From JABJGO01 sp963921245 (lineage in GTDB: Bacteria > Pseudomonadota > Alphaproteobacteria > Rhodospirillales > Casp-alpha2): a stretch of 64,000 bases of DNA. The stretch is from positions 2,170,001 to 2,234,000 of the forward strand of contig CAWUEY030000001.1 in assembly GCA_963921245.4 (NCBI GenBank). The letters are read 5' to 3'. The translations under genes and the position numbers were made by a program. Below the pieces are notes generated by a model. The model worked only from the letters and a program-made list of their open reading frames with translations. It was not told the origin of the DNA and searched no databases. Below, piece after piece: positions 1 through 8,077 of the stretch; within the stretch, counting starts at the first letter, position 1, and each line of letters opens with the position of its first letter.

Positions 1-121
1 CATAAGAGTATTGAGCGGTGTAGGCGGTGCCGAGTGCGACAAGACAGCACACCACGATACCCATCGCAAGCACCCGCGACCAATCGGGAGAACCATCTGG
101 AAGGAAAACAACACCCACCAT
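1..121 (-). CDS. dsbB: DsbB-like disulfide bond formation protein, N-terminal part
   Basis: The gene runs off the left edge; about 40 codons are visible from an ATG at 121. The fragment is a short hydrophilic start followed by a hydrophobic segment ending in AYTAQYSYG, which matches the first membrane helix of DsbB just before its first periplasmic Cys pair. DsbB is the inner-membrane quinone reductase that reoxidises DsbA. It lies downstream of the YqaA family gene on the same strand, an arrangement I recall from other alphaproteobacteria. A GTG three codons upstream is an alternative start. The catalytic cysteines lie outside the window, so the name rests on a short segment and on context. 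Confidence 0.5.
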   Translation of the reverse strand, partial: MVGVVFLPDGSPDWSRVLAMGIVVCCLVALGTAYTAQYSY

Positions 122-189
122 AAAAACCACGTTTACTGCCAAAGTTTAGGACAACAACCCGCCCCAATGTAACGCCTGGGCGCGGGGGA

Positions 190-831
190 TTAAAGCAGGT
201 ACCGCGCAAAAACGAACCCGCCGACCAAAACAACACAAAAAATCACGAACAGAACCTGCAGACGGGCTTCAATGAATAACCGAACCGGCTCTCCGAATTG
301 CCATAAAAGCCATGCCGTCATAAAAAAGCGCCCGCCGCGCGCCAATACAGATGCAATCACAAATGTGACCGGATCAAGGGCGGCGACACCACTGAGAATT
401 GTTATGACCTTGTAAGGTAAAGGCGTAATACCGGCGATAAAGACGGCCCATGCGCCCCATTCTTCGTACGTCGCCTGAAAATCACCAAACCTGTCTTCGT
501 ACCCGTAAAATTGCATTAATGGTTGACCGATCTGGCTGAACAGGAACATACCGATAGCGTACCCTAGGAGGCCGCCTAAAACCGATGTCGCCGTACAGAT
601 CAATGCGTATCGCCAGGCCATCAGGCGATTGGCCAGCGTCATTGGCAACTGCAACACATCAGGCGGAATGGGAAAAAAGGAACTTTCGACAAAGGAAACC
701 ATCCCCAGGGCCCAGGGCGCACGGCGGTGTTGCGCCAAACCCATCGTCCAGTCGTAAAGTCGTTTGATCACTTGCACACCTAACCAAGCAAAATTCCGGC
801 TCCGTTTAGCAGTCAGCAGCGGCCGGTTCAA
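190..831 (-). CDS. YqaA family (DedA-like) inner membrane protein
   Basis: This is a small polytopic membrane protein with several hydrophobic segments and the family hallmarks RRAPWAL, SFVESSFFPIPPDV and GITPLPYKVITI. The YqaA/SNARE-associated family is related to DedA proteins, which are implicated in lipid transport and membrane homeostasis; the exact substrate here is unknown. The start is uncertain. The longest frame uses a TTG at 831, but family members usually begin close to the YDWTM segment, so GTG codons near 771-780 are good alternatives. It is followed on the same strand by the dsbB-like gene, so the two may be co-transcribed. Confidence 0.8.
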   Translation of the reverse strand: MNRPLLTAKRSRNFAWLGVQVIKRLYDWTMGLAQHRRAPWALGMVSFVESSFFPIPPDVLQLPMTLANRLMAWRYALICTATSVLGGLLGYAIGMFLFSQIGQPLMQFYGYEDRFGDFQATYEEWGAWAVFIAGITPLPYKVITILSGVAALDPVTFVIASVLARGGRFFMTAWLLWQFGEPVRLFIEARLQVLFVIFCVVLVGGFVFARYLL

Positions 832-866
832 TCAAGCATTAAATGGGTATACAGCGGTATCTGCTG

Positions 867-894
867 TTGACCCGCCGATGGCCATGGGTAATAT
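867..894 (+). promoter_or_regulatory. Sigma70-type promoter of tRNA-Leu
   Basis: TTGACC (867-872) and TAATAT (889-894) are separated by 16 bp and lie about 18 bp upstream of the mature tRNA 5' end at 912, the expected distance for a short 5' leader. Confidence 0.55.
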
Positions 895-911
895 GCGCTG
901 AAAGATACAAG

Positions 912-999
912 GCCCCTGTGGCGGAACTGGTAGACGCGCTGGATTCAAAATCCAGTTTCCTTTAAGGAAGTGCGAGTTCGATTCTCGCTGGGGGCACCA
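912..999 (+). tRNA. tRNA-Leu (anticodon CAA)
   Basis: The sequence folds as a class II tRNA. The acceptor stem GCCCCTG/TGGGGGC has two wobble pairs at its base. The anticodon stem CTGGA/TCCAG encloses loop TTCAAAA with anticodon CAA, reading UUG. A variable arm follows (TTCCTTTAAGGAA), then T stem GCGAG/CTCGC with loop TTCGATT. CCA is encoded at 997-999. Confidence 0.95.
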
Positions 1000-1080
1000 C
1001 ATTGACTTTTGAAAATTGGCGAAGGCGGCTTTCGGCGCGGCCCGGGCCGTCTGAGTCCAAAGGTTTGTGAAAGTGTGACA

Positions 1081-1458
1081 ATGTCCAAACTTCAGTTTTC
1101 CGTATACGAGTTCATGGCCATCATGGGGCGCATTGACGAAGACCTGAATGGCGCCAAACCCGATCCCGCCTCCGTGTTCCTGGAATGGGAAGATCAGTGG
1201 CGGCAACTGGAAGCACGCTCTGATTCCCTTGCCCCTATGGAACGGGCCGATCTGTTGTTTGACGGCAAAGTCACCATCAATGCCATAACCGAGGACCACC
1301 TGCGCGAAGTCATCGAGGTCGTCCAATCCCAGGTTTCCATGCAGGAAACCTTGCATCAGGAAATGGACCCCGATGCCGATGAAGAAGATCTGGCCATGTG
1401 GCGCACCCGTTTGCGGGAGCTGAACGGTATGCTGGCTTCATTTGTTTCAGGTGGCTGA
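1081..1458 (+). CDS. Hypothetical acidic protein
   Basis: A 125-residue acidic, mostly helical protein starting at ATG 1081; an in-frame TTG at 1009 would overlap the sequence just after the tRNA and is less likely. It has no signal peptide or membrane segment. The N-terminal half is predicted helical (VYEFMAIMGRIDEDL) and the C-terminal half is rich in Glu, Asp and Gln. I do not recognise the family. It lies between tRNA-Leu and an orphan integrase-like domain gene, so it could be part of a remnant acquired next to the tRNA, although its base composition does not stand out. Confidence 0.6.
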   Translation: MSKLQFSVYEFMAIMGRIDEDLNGAKPDPASVFLEWEDQWRQLEARSDSLAPMERADLLFDGKVTINAITEDHLREVIEVVQSQVSMQETLHQEMDPDADEEDLAMWRTRLRELNGMLASFVSGG

Positions 1459-1530
1459 GCCTGATACAGTCGTCGGCTGGCTGACCTGTCGGCGTAATGT
1501 CGCCCTTGCCCGCAACTGAGGCATCGGAAA

Positions 1531-1983
1531 ATGTCCCGTCAAAAACACGATAGGCAATGGCTGGCGTTCGTTGAGTGGTGTCGAAACAGACGCCTGAAAC
1601 CGCTTCCTGCGCATCCCTGGACAATCGCCGCATTCCTGCGTTGGATAGATCGGCGGGACGCTGGCAAAACCAGCCGCGTAGAAGCGGGCTGCCTTGTAAA
1701 GATTATCTCGCGTGCCCATTTGCTGGCCGGATACGCGTCACCCCATAACCACCCGGTTATTGAAAAAACACGGGCTTCGATTGAGCGGCGGAAATCGACA
1801 GAAGCGGCCCGCGCCGACCTGTTCCGTTTCGACAGGGCGAATACCCGGCACCATGAATCCGCCCTGTCCGGCGCTGAAAAAGACCGGCAAGAACGAGAAC
1901 CTGAGGTGGTAGCCGGCATAAGAACGAATTTTTCAATGCGGATGCAGCCGAAACTCGTCCCTCGTCGCCGTCAGAACTTTTAG
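1531..1983 (+). CDS. Stand-alone integrase SAM-like N-terminal domain protein
   Basis: A 150-residue basic protein. Residues 8-85 (WLAFVEWCRNRRLKPLPAHP, then TIAAFLRWI and an LVKIISRAHLLAGY helix) resemble the core-binding (SAM-like) domain that begins tyrosine recombinases. The catalytic domain with its R, H-x-x-R and Y residues is absent; the protein ends in a basic tail. The ATG at 1531 is used. Either it is a small DNA-binding protein derived from an integrase, or the surviving N-terminal part of a truncated one. A tRNA gene about 530 bp upstream fits a former integration site, but I found no copy of the tRNA 3' end downstream. Confidence 0.55.
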   Translation: MSRQKHDRQWLAFVEWCRNRRLKPLPAHPWTIAAFLRWIDRRDAGKTSRVEAGCLVKIISRAHLLAGYASPHNHPVIEKTRASIERRKSTEAARADLFRFDRANTRHHESALSGAEKDRQEREPEVVAGIRTNFSMRMQPKLVPRRRQNF

Positions 1984-2004
1984 GGGTTGGGGAATCTTGC
2001 GAAC

Positions 2005-3435
2005 ATGGAAGCGCTGTACAAACTGTCTGCGCGGAAAATGGTCGAAAAACTAAAGGCCGGAGACGTGAGCCCAACCCAGGCCGTAACCGCAGCCTATGAC
2101 CGCATTGCCGAGGTCGAACCCATCGTTAGGGCCCTGCCGACCCTTTGCCAAGACCGGGCCTACGAAGCTGCCGCCCGTCTGGAATCCACTCAAAGTCAGC
2201 GTGATCAACGACGAGACGATCCACGTTGGCTTGCCGGTCTACCGGTGGCGATCAAGGATCTGGTTGATGTTGCCGGGGTGCGGACCACGTATGGCTCGCC
2301 CATCTACAAAGATCATATCCCGGACCGTTCCAACATCCTTGTTGAGCGGTTGGAAGAGAACGGTGCAATTGTTATCGGCAAATCCAACACGCCGGAATTT
2401 GGAGCCGGAGGAAATACCTTCAATGAAATTTTTCCCACCACGGTAACCCCATGGGACTCTCGAATGACGTCCGGTGGGTCGTCCGGCGGTGCAGCGGCGG
2501 CCCTGGCAAGCGGGGAGGTCTGGCTTGCGACCGGCTCTGATCTTGGGGGGTCTTTGCGAACGCCGGCAAGTTTTTGCGGTATTGTCGGTTTGCGTCCGTC
2601 GCCGGGGCGGGTCGCCGCGGGTCCCTCACCGATTCCTTTCAATACGCTCTCCGTCGAAGGCCCCATGGCACGAACAGTGGGCGATACAGCGCTGTTTTTG
2701 GACGCCATGGCCGGGGAACACCCTGTTGATCCCATGTCCCTGCAAAGGCCCACCGCGGGCTATCAATCCTCTCTCATGGGCGGGCCACATACACCGCGGG
2801 TCGGGTACAATCCCGATCTGGGTGTTTCTGTTTTGGACCCTGATGTTCGCAGGGTCTGTGACGAAGCCATAAATCGGCTTGCGAAAGCCGGGTGGGATAT
2901 CGTCGAAACCACCCCGGATTTCGGCGATGCCATGACAACATTCCAGGTTCTGCGTGCCGCCAGTTTTGCCACCGGTATGGCGGATGTGTACAATGATTAC
3001 AAAGACCTCTTGAAGCCGGATATCATCTGGAACATTGAAAAGGGTCTGGCGCAGACCGTCGATGTCTTAGGCGCGGCTGAACGCGCAAGGGGTGCGCTTT
3101 ACCATCGCATTGCAGATTTTTTTGATTCCTTCGATTTAATGATCTGTTCAACAGCCTGTACGCCCCCGTTTCCCATTGAAAACCAGTACCTTGCCCGTAT
3201 GGGGGATCATGTATTCGAAAACTATATGGAATGGCTGGCCCTGCCCAGTGTCGTGACCGTGACATCCTGTCCTGTGTTGTCACTGCCTTGCGGCACGACC
3301 GGCAATGAATTGCCTGTTGGCCTTCAGATCATCGGCAGGCCCCGTGGTGAACGGGAATTGCTGGCTGCTGCCGCCCGGGCAGAGTCTGTTCTGGGCATGT
3401 CTCATCGCGTTCCCCTGAACCCTGTTGTGCGATAA
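2005..3435 (+). CDS. Amidase signature family hydrolase
   Basis: A 476-residue cytoplasmic amidase. The Ser-cisSer-Lys triad can be placed: Lys84 in AIKDLVDVAG, Ser159 in SGGSSGGAAAALASG and Ser183 in TGSDLGGSLR. Members hydrolyse amide bonds; GatA is the best known paralogue. With no gatC or gatB adjacent and substantial divergence in the C-terminal half, this is more likely a free-standing amidase of unknown substrate. ATG 2005 is preferred to the TTG at 1987. It is followed by the MaoC gene after 108 bp, so they may be expressed together, but no metabolic link is evident. Confidence 0.85.
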   Translation: MEALYKLSARKMVEKLKAGDVSPTQAVTAAYDRIAEVEPIVRALPTLCQDRAYEAAARLESTQSQRDQRRDDPRWLAGLPVAIKDLVDVAGVRTTYGSPIYKDHIPDRSNILVERLEENGAIVIGKSNTPEFGAGGNTFNEIFPTTVTPWDSRMTSGGSSGGAAAALASGEVWLATGSDLGGSLRTPASFCGIVGLRPSPGRVAAGPSPIPFNTLSVEGPMARTVGDTALFLDAMAGEHPVDPMSLQRPTAGYQSSLMGGPHTPRVGYNPDLGVSVLDPDVRRVCDEAINRLAKAGWDIVETTPDFGDAMTTFQVLRAASFATGMADVYNDYKDLLKPDIIWNIEKGLAQTVDVLGAAERARGALYHRIADFFDSFDLMICSTACTPPFPIENQYLARMGDHVFENYMEWLALPSVVTVTSCPVLSLPCGTTGNELPVGLQIIGRPRGERELLAAAARAESVLGMSHRVPLNPVVR

Positions 3436-3543
3436 ACAATACCCGGCTTGCGGCATTTGTTTGACTTGCAGTCCTGGGTAAGACATCTATCCTGTGCACT
3501 GCAAAATCATTTTGTGCGCCGCACACTCACGCAGGAGATCACC

Positions 3544-3996
3544 ATGAGCGAAACCGTCAGCAACAATAAAATACTTCAAGGCTACTACTTTGAAGACCTT
3601 GAGGAAGGAATGTCCAATATCTATGCGAAGACGGTCACAGATGCGGATATCGTGATTTTTGCGGGCGTTTCCGGTGACACCAACCCGGTTCATCTGAACG
3701 AAGAGTTTGCGCGCGCGACCATGTTCAAGGGCTGCATTGCCCATGGCATGTTGAGCGCGTCCTATATTTCAACCGTCGTCGGTACAAAATTGCCCGGTCC
3801 GGGTTGTATTTACGTCAGCCAGTCCCTGCGTTTCAAGGCACCGGTTCGCTCAGGCGATACGGTCGTCGCGCGGGCGACCGTTACCAGACTGGTTCCGGAA
3901 AAGTGTTTTGTGGAACTGGAAACGGTTTGCACCGTCAATGACAAGCCCGTTCTTGTCGGTGAGGCAACCATGATGGTTCCGTCGAAAAACGCCTGA
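3544..3996 (+). CDS. MaoC-like (R)-specific enoyl-CoA hydratase
   Basis: A 150-residue single hotdog domain of the MaoC/PhaJ type. The hydratase 2 motif is present in FAGVSGDTNPVHLNEEFA, with the catalytic Asp and His. The central helix segment GCIAHGMLSASYIS and the final strands are complete. Enzymes of this type hydrate trans-2-enoyl-CoA to (R)-3-hydroxyacyl-CoA, linking beta-oxidation with polyhydroxyalkanoate or other acyl-CoA pathways. The start at 3544 is chosen because GGAGAT lies 5 nt upstream and the family begins near here; longer in-frame starts run into the spacer. Confidence 0.85.
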   Translation: MSETVSNNKILQGYYFEDLEEGMSNIYAKTVTDADIVIFAGVSGDTNPVHLNEEFARATMFKGCIAHGMLSASYISTVVGTKLPGPGCIYVSQSLRFKAPVRSGDTVVARATVTRLVPEKCFVELETVCTVNDKPVLVGEATMMVPSKNA

Positions 3997-4013
3997 CGGC
4001 AGCACCGAAAAGC

Positions 4014-4040
4014 TTGACCTGAAACGCGGACATATAGAAT
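4014..4040 (+). promoter_or_regulatory. Possible ribF promoter
   Basis: TTGACC at 4014-4019 and TAGAAT at 4035-4040 are 15 bp apart, a short spacer, just upstream of the ribF ATG at 4052. Transcription from here would give an almost leaderless message. Confidence 0.3.
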
Positions 4041-4051
4041 GTCTTTGGGTC

Positions 4052-4987
4052 ATGAAGCGGTTTACGGATTTCAAGAACTTGCCTATAGACTGCCAGCAGG
4101 CGGCGCTCGCCATCGGCAATTTCGATGGCGTCCATCAAGGCCATCAGGGGGTCATAAAGGAAGCTGGTCGTATTGCATCTGCGAACGACGTGCCCTGGGG
4201 GGTTATGACCTTTGAACCTCACCCCCGGCTATTCTTCAAACCGGATCAAGCACCCTTCCGCCTGACACCCGCAGAAAGCAAATTCCGAGCTATTCAGGAT
4301 CTGGGGGCGGATTTTCTCATTTCCCTGGCCTTTGATCGTGACCTTGCCGTTATGTCCCCTGAGGATTTTATCAGTCAGGTTCTGGTTGATAATCTTAGCG
4401 TCTTTCACGTTGTTTGTGGTTACGATTTTACCTTTGGTCGCCGCGCACAAGGGAACTGTGCGCTTCTGTTGCACATGGGCATGACCGCCGGCTTCGGCAT
4501 GACCGCCGTCGGTGCCATTGACGATGAAACGGGCGAAGCCTACTCGTCAACACGGGTACGGGACGCTCTCCGGCAGGGCGATACGGCGCTTGCGGCGGCG
4601 ATCCTGGGCAGGCCTTTTGAAATCTTCGGCCAGGTTCAGCACGGCGATGAGCGCGGGCGAACCATCGGTTTTCCCACAGCGAATATCCACCTTGGTGAAT
4701 ACATGGAACCCAAAAGGGGCGTTTACGCGGTTCGCGTCGGAATGGAAACGGCTTCCGGTATGGCCTGGCACGATGGTGTTGCCAATATCGGCATCCGCCC
4801 CACCTTCGACAAGACCGAGCCGGTTCTAGAAGCTTACATTTTCGATTTCGAACAGGATATCTACGATCAGGACATCCATGTTCAACTAATGGGCTTTGTC
4901 CGCCCGGAACAAAAGTTCGATGGCCTGGAGGCGCTGGTATCGCAAATTAAAGCGGACTGCGAAACGGCGAGGAACCTGCTGAAATAA
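4052..4987 (+). CDS. ribF: Bifunctional riboflavin kinase / FAD synthetase
   Basis: A 311-residue protein with both RibF domains. The N-terminal FAD synthetase (nucleotidyltransferase) domain carries GNFDGVHQGH, the HIGH-like ATP motif, and the segment FDRDLAVMSPEDF. The C-terminal flavokinase domain carries GRTIGFPTANI and KRGVYAVRV. It converts riboflavin to FMN and FMN to FAD in the cytoplasm. Its position directly upstream of ileS and lspA is a common bacterial synteny. Here, however, ileS is separated by 233 bp and has its own promoter and leader. Confidence 0.95.
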   Translation: MKRFTDFKNLPIDCQQAALAIGNFDGVHQGHQGVIKEAGRIASANDVPWGVMTFEPHPRLFFKPDQAPFRLTPAESKFRAIQDLGADFLISLAFDRDLAVMSPEDFISQVLVDNLSVFHVVCGYDFTFGRRAQGNCALLLHMGMTAGFGMTAVGAIDDETGEAYSSTRVRDALRQGDTALAAAILGRPFEIFGQVQHGDERGRTIGFPTANIHLGEYMEPKRGVYAVRVGMETASGMAWHDGVANIGIRPTFDKTEPVLEAYIFDFEQDIYDQDIHVQLMGFVRPEQKFDGLEALVSQIKADCETARNLLK

Positions 4988-5009
4988 CGCGTATTTTCCA
5001 CCCTATGTC

Positions 5010-5039
5010 TTGCAGAACCGGTATCGCTAGCGATATGAT
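5010..5039 (+). promoter_or_regulatory. ileS leader promoter
   Basis: TTGCAG (5010-5015) and TATGAT (5034-5039) are spaced by 18 bp. The spacer holds a perfect 14-bp palindrome, TATCGCTAGCGATA (5022-5035), which overlaps the -10 and could be an operator. Transcription would begin near 5046, about 20 nt before the leader peptide ATG. Confidence 0.6.
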
Positions 5040-5065
5040 CCCGCCCCATGGTGGAAAGTCAATCC

Positions 5066-5140
5066 ATGTGTGACCGATTGGTCCTCCGGACAGCTATCCG
5101 GACAGGCATAGATATCGGTATATTCGCCCGAATTATCTGA
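5066..5140 (+). CDS. Isoleucine-rich leader peptide upstream of ileS
   Basis: A 24-codon reading frame begins at ATG 5066 and stops at TGA 5138-5140. Six codons are Ile (ATC 5096, ATA 5108, ATC 5114, ATA 5120, ATT 5132, ATC 5135), two of them directly before the stop. A Shine-Dalgarno GGAAAG lies at 5053-5058, 7 nt before the ATG. The stop codon touches the 5' arm of a strong hairpin at 5140-5177. This is the anatomy of a ribosome-mediated attenuator, in which ribosome stalling at Ile codons reports low charged tRNA-Ile to the ileS gene downstream. The peptide itself is probably of no other use. No similar peptide was compared. Confidence 0.7.
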   Translation: MCDRLVLRTAIRTGIDIGIFARII

Positions 5141-5177
5141 CCCGCGCGGCGGAGCTGCGGTGCAGTTCGGCGCGGGT
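5140..5177 (+). promoter_or_regulatory. Leader hairpin between the Ile peptide and ileS
   Basis: The perfect 8-bp arms ACCCGCGC (5140-5147) and GCGCGGGT (5170-5177) enclose a second helix formed by GAGCTGC and GCAGTTC, with one G-U pair. The RNA would form a long, GC-rich stem right at the leader stop codon. A U-rich stretch (TTTCTTTT) lies some 15 nt further on rather than immediately after, so it is not a canonical intrinsic terminator. It could act through Rho, pausing or translational masking. Confidence 0.6.
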
Positions 5178-5220
5178 GATAAACTCTTCAGTTTCTTTTC
5201 AGTACGGACCAGAGCACATC

Positions 5221-8064
5221 ATGAGCGTTGACTACAAATCGACGGTTTTTCTGCCAAAAACCGATTTCCCAATGAAAGCTGGCTTACCGAAAAAAGAGCC
5301 TGAAATTCTGGCCGAATGGGAATCCGGAAACCTTTATGCGAAACAGCGGCGCGTCAGTAAAGGCCGAGAACCGTTTATCCTTCACGATGGTCCCCCTTAC
5401 GCAAACGGACACCTTCACATCGGTCATGCCCTGAACAAAATCCTGAAGGATGTGATCAATCGGTCCCAGCAGATGATGGGCCGTGATTCTCGCTATGTTC
5501 CGGGCTGGGATTGCCATGGCCTGCCCATCGAATGGAAAATTGAGGAGCAGTACCGCAAAAAAGGCAAGGACAAGGACGACGTGCCGATTGTCGAGTTTCG
5601 GCGCGAGTGCCGCGAGTTTGCAGACCACTGGCTTGATGTACAGCGTGAAGAATTCAAACGCCTAGGCGTGATCGGCGATTGGGATAATCCCTATTCAACC
5701 ATGACCTATGCCGCCGAAGCCCAGATCGTTCGCGAACTGGGCAAATTCCTGATGAACGGAGCGCTCTATCGCGGTGCCAAACCTGTCATGTGGTCTCCTG
5801 TCGAAAAAACGGCGCTGGCGGAAGCGGAGGTTGAATATCACGACCATACGTCGACAACCATCCACGTTCGTTTCCCCGTTGAGAACGCCAGCACGGAAGT
5901 TCTGGAAAATGCGGCGATTGTTATCTGGACCACCACCCCCTGGACCATGCCGGGAAACCGGGCCGTCGCGATCGGGGCCGATATTGACTACACTGTGTTC
6001 AACGTCGCCGCTGTCCGTGAAGACAGCCTGGCCTCGGTTGGTGAAAAACTTGTAGTGGCGTCCGCCCGGCTTGCCCATTTCTGCGAAGCCGTTGGCATCG
6101 ATTCCACCACCGAAGTTGCCAGGCTCAAAGGTTCCGGTCTTCTGGGTACGATTTGTCGGCATCCGCTCTGCGGGCATGGGTTCGATTACGCCGTACCTGT
6201 TCTGGCCGCCGACTTTGCAACAACGGAAGAAGGTACGGGTATTGTTCATATCGCGCCGGGCCATGGTGCCGATGACTGGGTTCTGGGTCGAACGAACGGT
6301 ATCGAGGTTCCGCAAACCGTTGGCGAGGACGGATGTTTTTATGCCCATGTCCCCCTGTTTGCCGGACGCCATGTCTATAAGGTAAATGACGACGTCGCCG
6401 AAATTCTAAGACAGCACGGCGGTCTGATCGGCAAGGGAAAACTGGTTCACCGATACCCGCACAGTTGGCGTTCAAAGGCACCGTTGATTTTCCGCAACAC
6501 CTCGCAATGGTTTATCTCCATGGAAGAGACAGGTTTGCGCGAAACCGCCCTGAGAGCCATCGCCGAAACCCGGTTCGTGCCTGAAAGTGGCCGTAACCGT
6601 CTGCACGGCATGATCGCCGAGCGGCCCGACTGGTGTGTTTCCCGCCAGCGTGCCTGGGGTGTGCCAATCCCGGTATATGTGAACAGGGAAACCGGTGAGC
6701 CGCTGCGCGACCAAACGGTTATTGATCGAATTGCCGCCGCCGTGGAGCAGGAAGGTGCAGATGCGTGGTTTGCATCCGACCCGGCGCGTTTTTTGGGCAA
6801 TGACCACAACCCCGATGATTTCGAGCAGGTTACCGACATTCTCGATGTCTGGTTTGATTCAGGAAGCACCCATAGCTTTGTCCTGGAAGCCAGAGATGAT
6901 CTGAAATCGCCGGCATCACTGTATCTGGAAGGCACCGATCAGCATCGTGGCTGGTTCCATTCCTCACTTCTGGAATCCTGTGGCACGCGTGGCCGTGCGC
7001 CCTATGACGCCGTTCTGACCCACGGGTTTGTTATGGCTGAGGACGGGCAGAAAATGTCCAAGTCCCTCGGCAACATCGTCGCCCCTCAAGACGTCATCGA
7101 CCAACATGGCGCAGATATTCTGCGGCTGTGGGTGGTGGGTTCCGATTACTCGGACGATCTTCGCATCGGACCGGAAATCTTGAAACACCACTCGGACATT
7201 TATCGCCGTCTCCGCAACACCATGCGCTACCTGCTCGGCAATCTTTCCGATTTTTCTGAACAGGAACGCGTGCCGGTAGATCAGATGCCAGAGCTTGAGC
7301 AATGGGTTCTGCATCGCGTTTGGCAAATGGATCAAATTATCCGTCAGGGCTGCGACGCCTTTGAATTTCATTCCCTGTTCACGGAGCTGCATACGTTTTG
7401 CGCAACAGATCTATCGGCATTCTATCTGGATATCCGTAAAGACAGTCTCTACTGTAACGCCGCCGGCTCGATCGAGCGCCGCTCGGTACGAACGGTTCTG
7501 GACACGTTGTTCAATTGCCTGACAACCTGGCTGTCCCCCTTCATCTGCTTTACCGCGGAAGAAGCCTGGAAGGCCCGGCACGGCGCGAAAGCCGACAGCG
7601 TTCACTTACAGACATTCCCGGACATCCCAAAAAACTGGAAAAACGAAAGCCTGGCTGAAAAATGGCACACCATCCGGCAACTGCGTCGAGTCGTCACCGG
7701 TGCCCTGGAAATCGAACGGGCGGAAAAACGGATCGGTTCCAGCCTGCAGGCCGCCCCGGTTATCCATGCCGATGCAAAGTATCGGGACGCGGTTGCGGGT
7801 TTCGAGACTGCCGATGTATCGGATCTGTTCATCACGTCGAATGTTTCGTTTTCCGACCGCCACGGCCCCGAAGATGGCTTCCGGATGGATGACATACCGG
7901 ATATCGTCGTGGTTCCGAATCTTGCCACCGGTGAAAAATGCAATCGGTGCTGGAAAATCAAGGAAGATGTCGGCGCGGATGACCGCCATCCGGCGCTGTG
8001 CGGTCGTTGTGCCTGTGTTGTCGATGGCATGGAATTGAGCCAACGTGATCTGACGATTTGCTAG
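5221..8064 (+). CDS. ileS: Isoleucyl-tRNA synthetase
   Basis: A 947-residue class I synthetase that charges tRNA-Ile. HLHIGH near residues 64-69 and KMSKSLGN near 610 form the ATP site. An editing (CP1) domain lies between them, and the anticodon-binding region follows. The C-terminal zinc element shows CNRCWK and CGRCAC. ATG 5221 gives the usual bacterial N-terminus; a GTG at 5176 would start inside the leader hairpin. The gene is preceded by its own promoter and an Ile-rich leader, so it is probably regulated by tRNA-Ile charging. lspA follows 13 bp downstream, so the operon couples protein synthesis with lipoprotein maturation. Confidence 0.97.
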   Translation: MSVDYKSTVFLPKTDFPMKAGLPKKEPEILAEWESGNLYAKQRRVSKGREPFILHDGPPYANGHLHIGHALNKILKDVINRSQQMMGRDSRYVPGWDCHGLPIEWKIEEQYRKKGKDKDDVPIVEFRRECREFADHWLDVQREEFKRLGVIGDWDNPYSTMTYAAEAQIVRELGKFLMNGALYRGAKPVMWSPVEKTALAEAEVEYHDHTSTTIHVRFPVENASTEVLENAAIVIWTTTPWTMPGNRAVAIGADIDYTVFNVAAVREDSLASVGEKLVVASARLAHFCEAVGIDSTTEVARLKGSGLLGTICRHPLCGHGFDYAVPVLAADFATTEEGTGIVHIAPGHGADDWVLGRTNGIEVPQTVGEDGCFYAHVPLFAGRHVYKVNDDVAEILRQHGGLIGKGKLVHRYPHSWRSKAPLIFRNTSQWFISMEETGLRETALRAIAETRFVPESGRNRLHGMIAERPDWCVSRQRAWGVPIPVYVNRETGEPLRDQTVIDRIAAAVEQEGADAWFASDPARFLGNDHNPDDFEQVTDILDVWFDSGSTHSFVLEARDDLKSPASLYLEGTDQHRGWFHSSLLESCGTRGRAPYDAVLTHGFVMAEDGQKMSKSLGNIVAPQDVIDQHGADILRLWVVGSDYSDDLRIGPEILKHHSDIYRRLRNTMRYLLGNLSDFSEQERVPVDQMPELEQWVLHRVWQMDQIIRQGCDAFEFHSLFTELHTFCATDLSAFYLDIRKDSLYCNAAGSIERRSVRTVLDTLFNCLTTWLSPFICFTAEEAWKARHGAKADSVHLQTFPDIPKNWKNESLAEKWHTIRQLRRVVTGALEIERAEKRIGSSLQAAPVIHADAKYRDAVAGFETADVSDLFITSNVSFSDRHGPEDGFRMDDIPDIVVVPNLATGEKCNRCWKIKEDVGADDRHPALCGRCACVVDGMELSQRDLTIC

Positions 8065-8077
8065 CCACCTACTGGAG

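Noticed and set aside
832..1356. A 174-codon minus-strand frame
   Set aside because: It covers tRNA-Leu and is antisense to the 1081-1458 gene, with no protein features.
5140..5200. T-box riboswitch or plain intrinsic terminator before ileS
   Set aside because: No T-box sequence or specifier layout is visible, the class is not expected in alphaproteobacteria, and the U run is too far from the hairpin; the Ile-rich peptide explains the region better.
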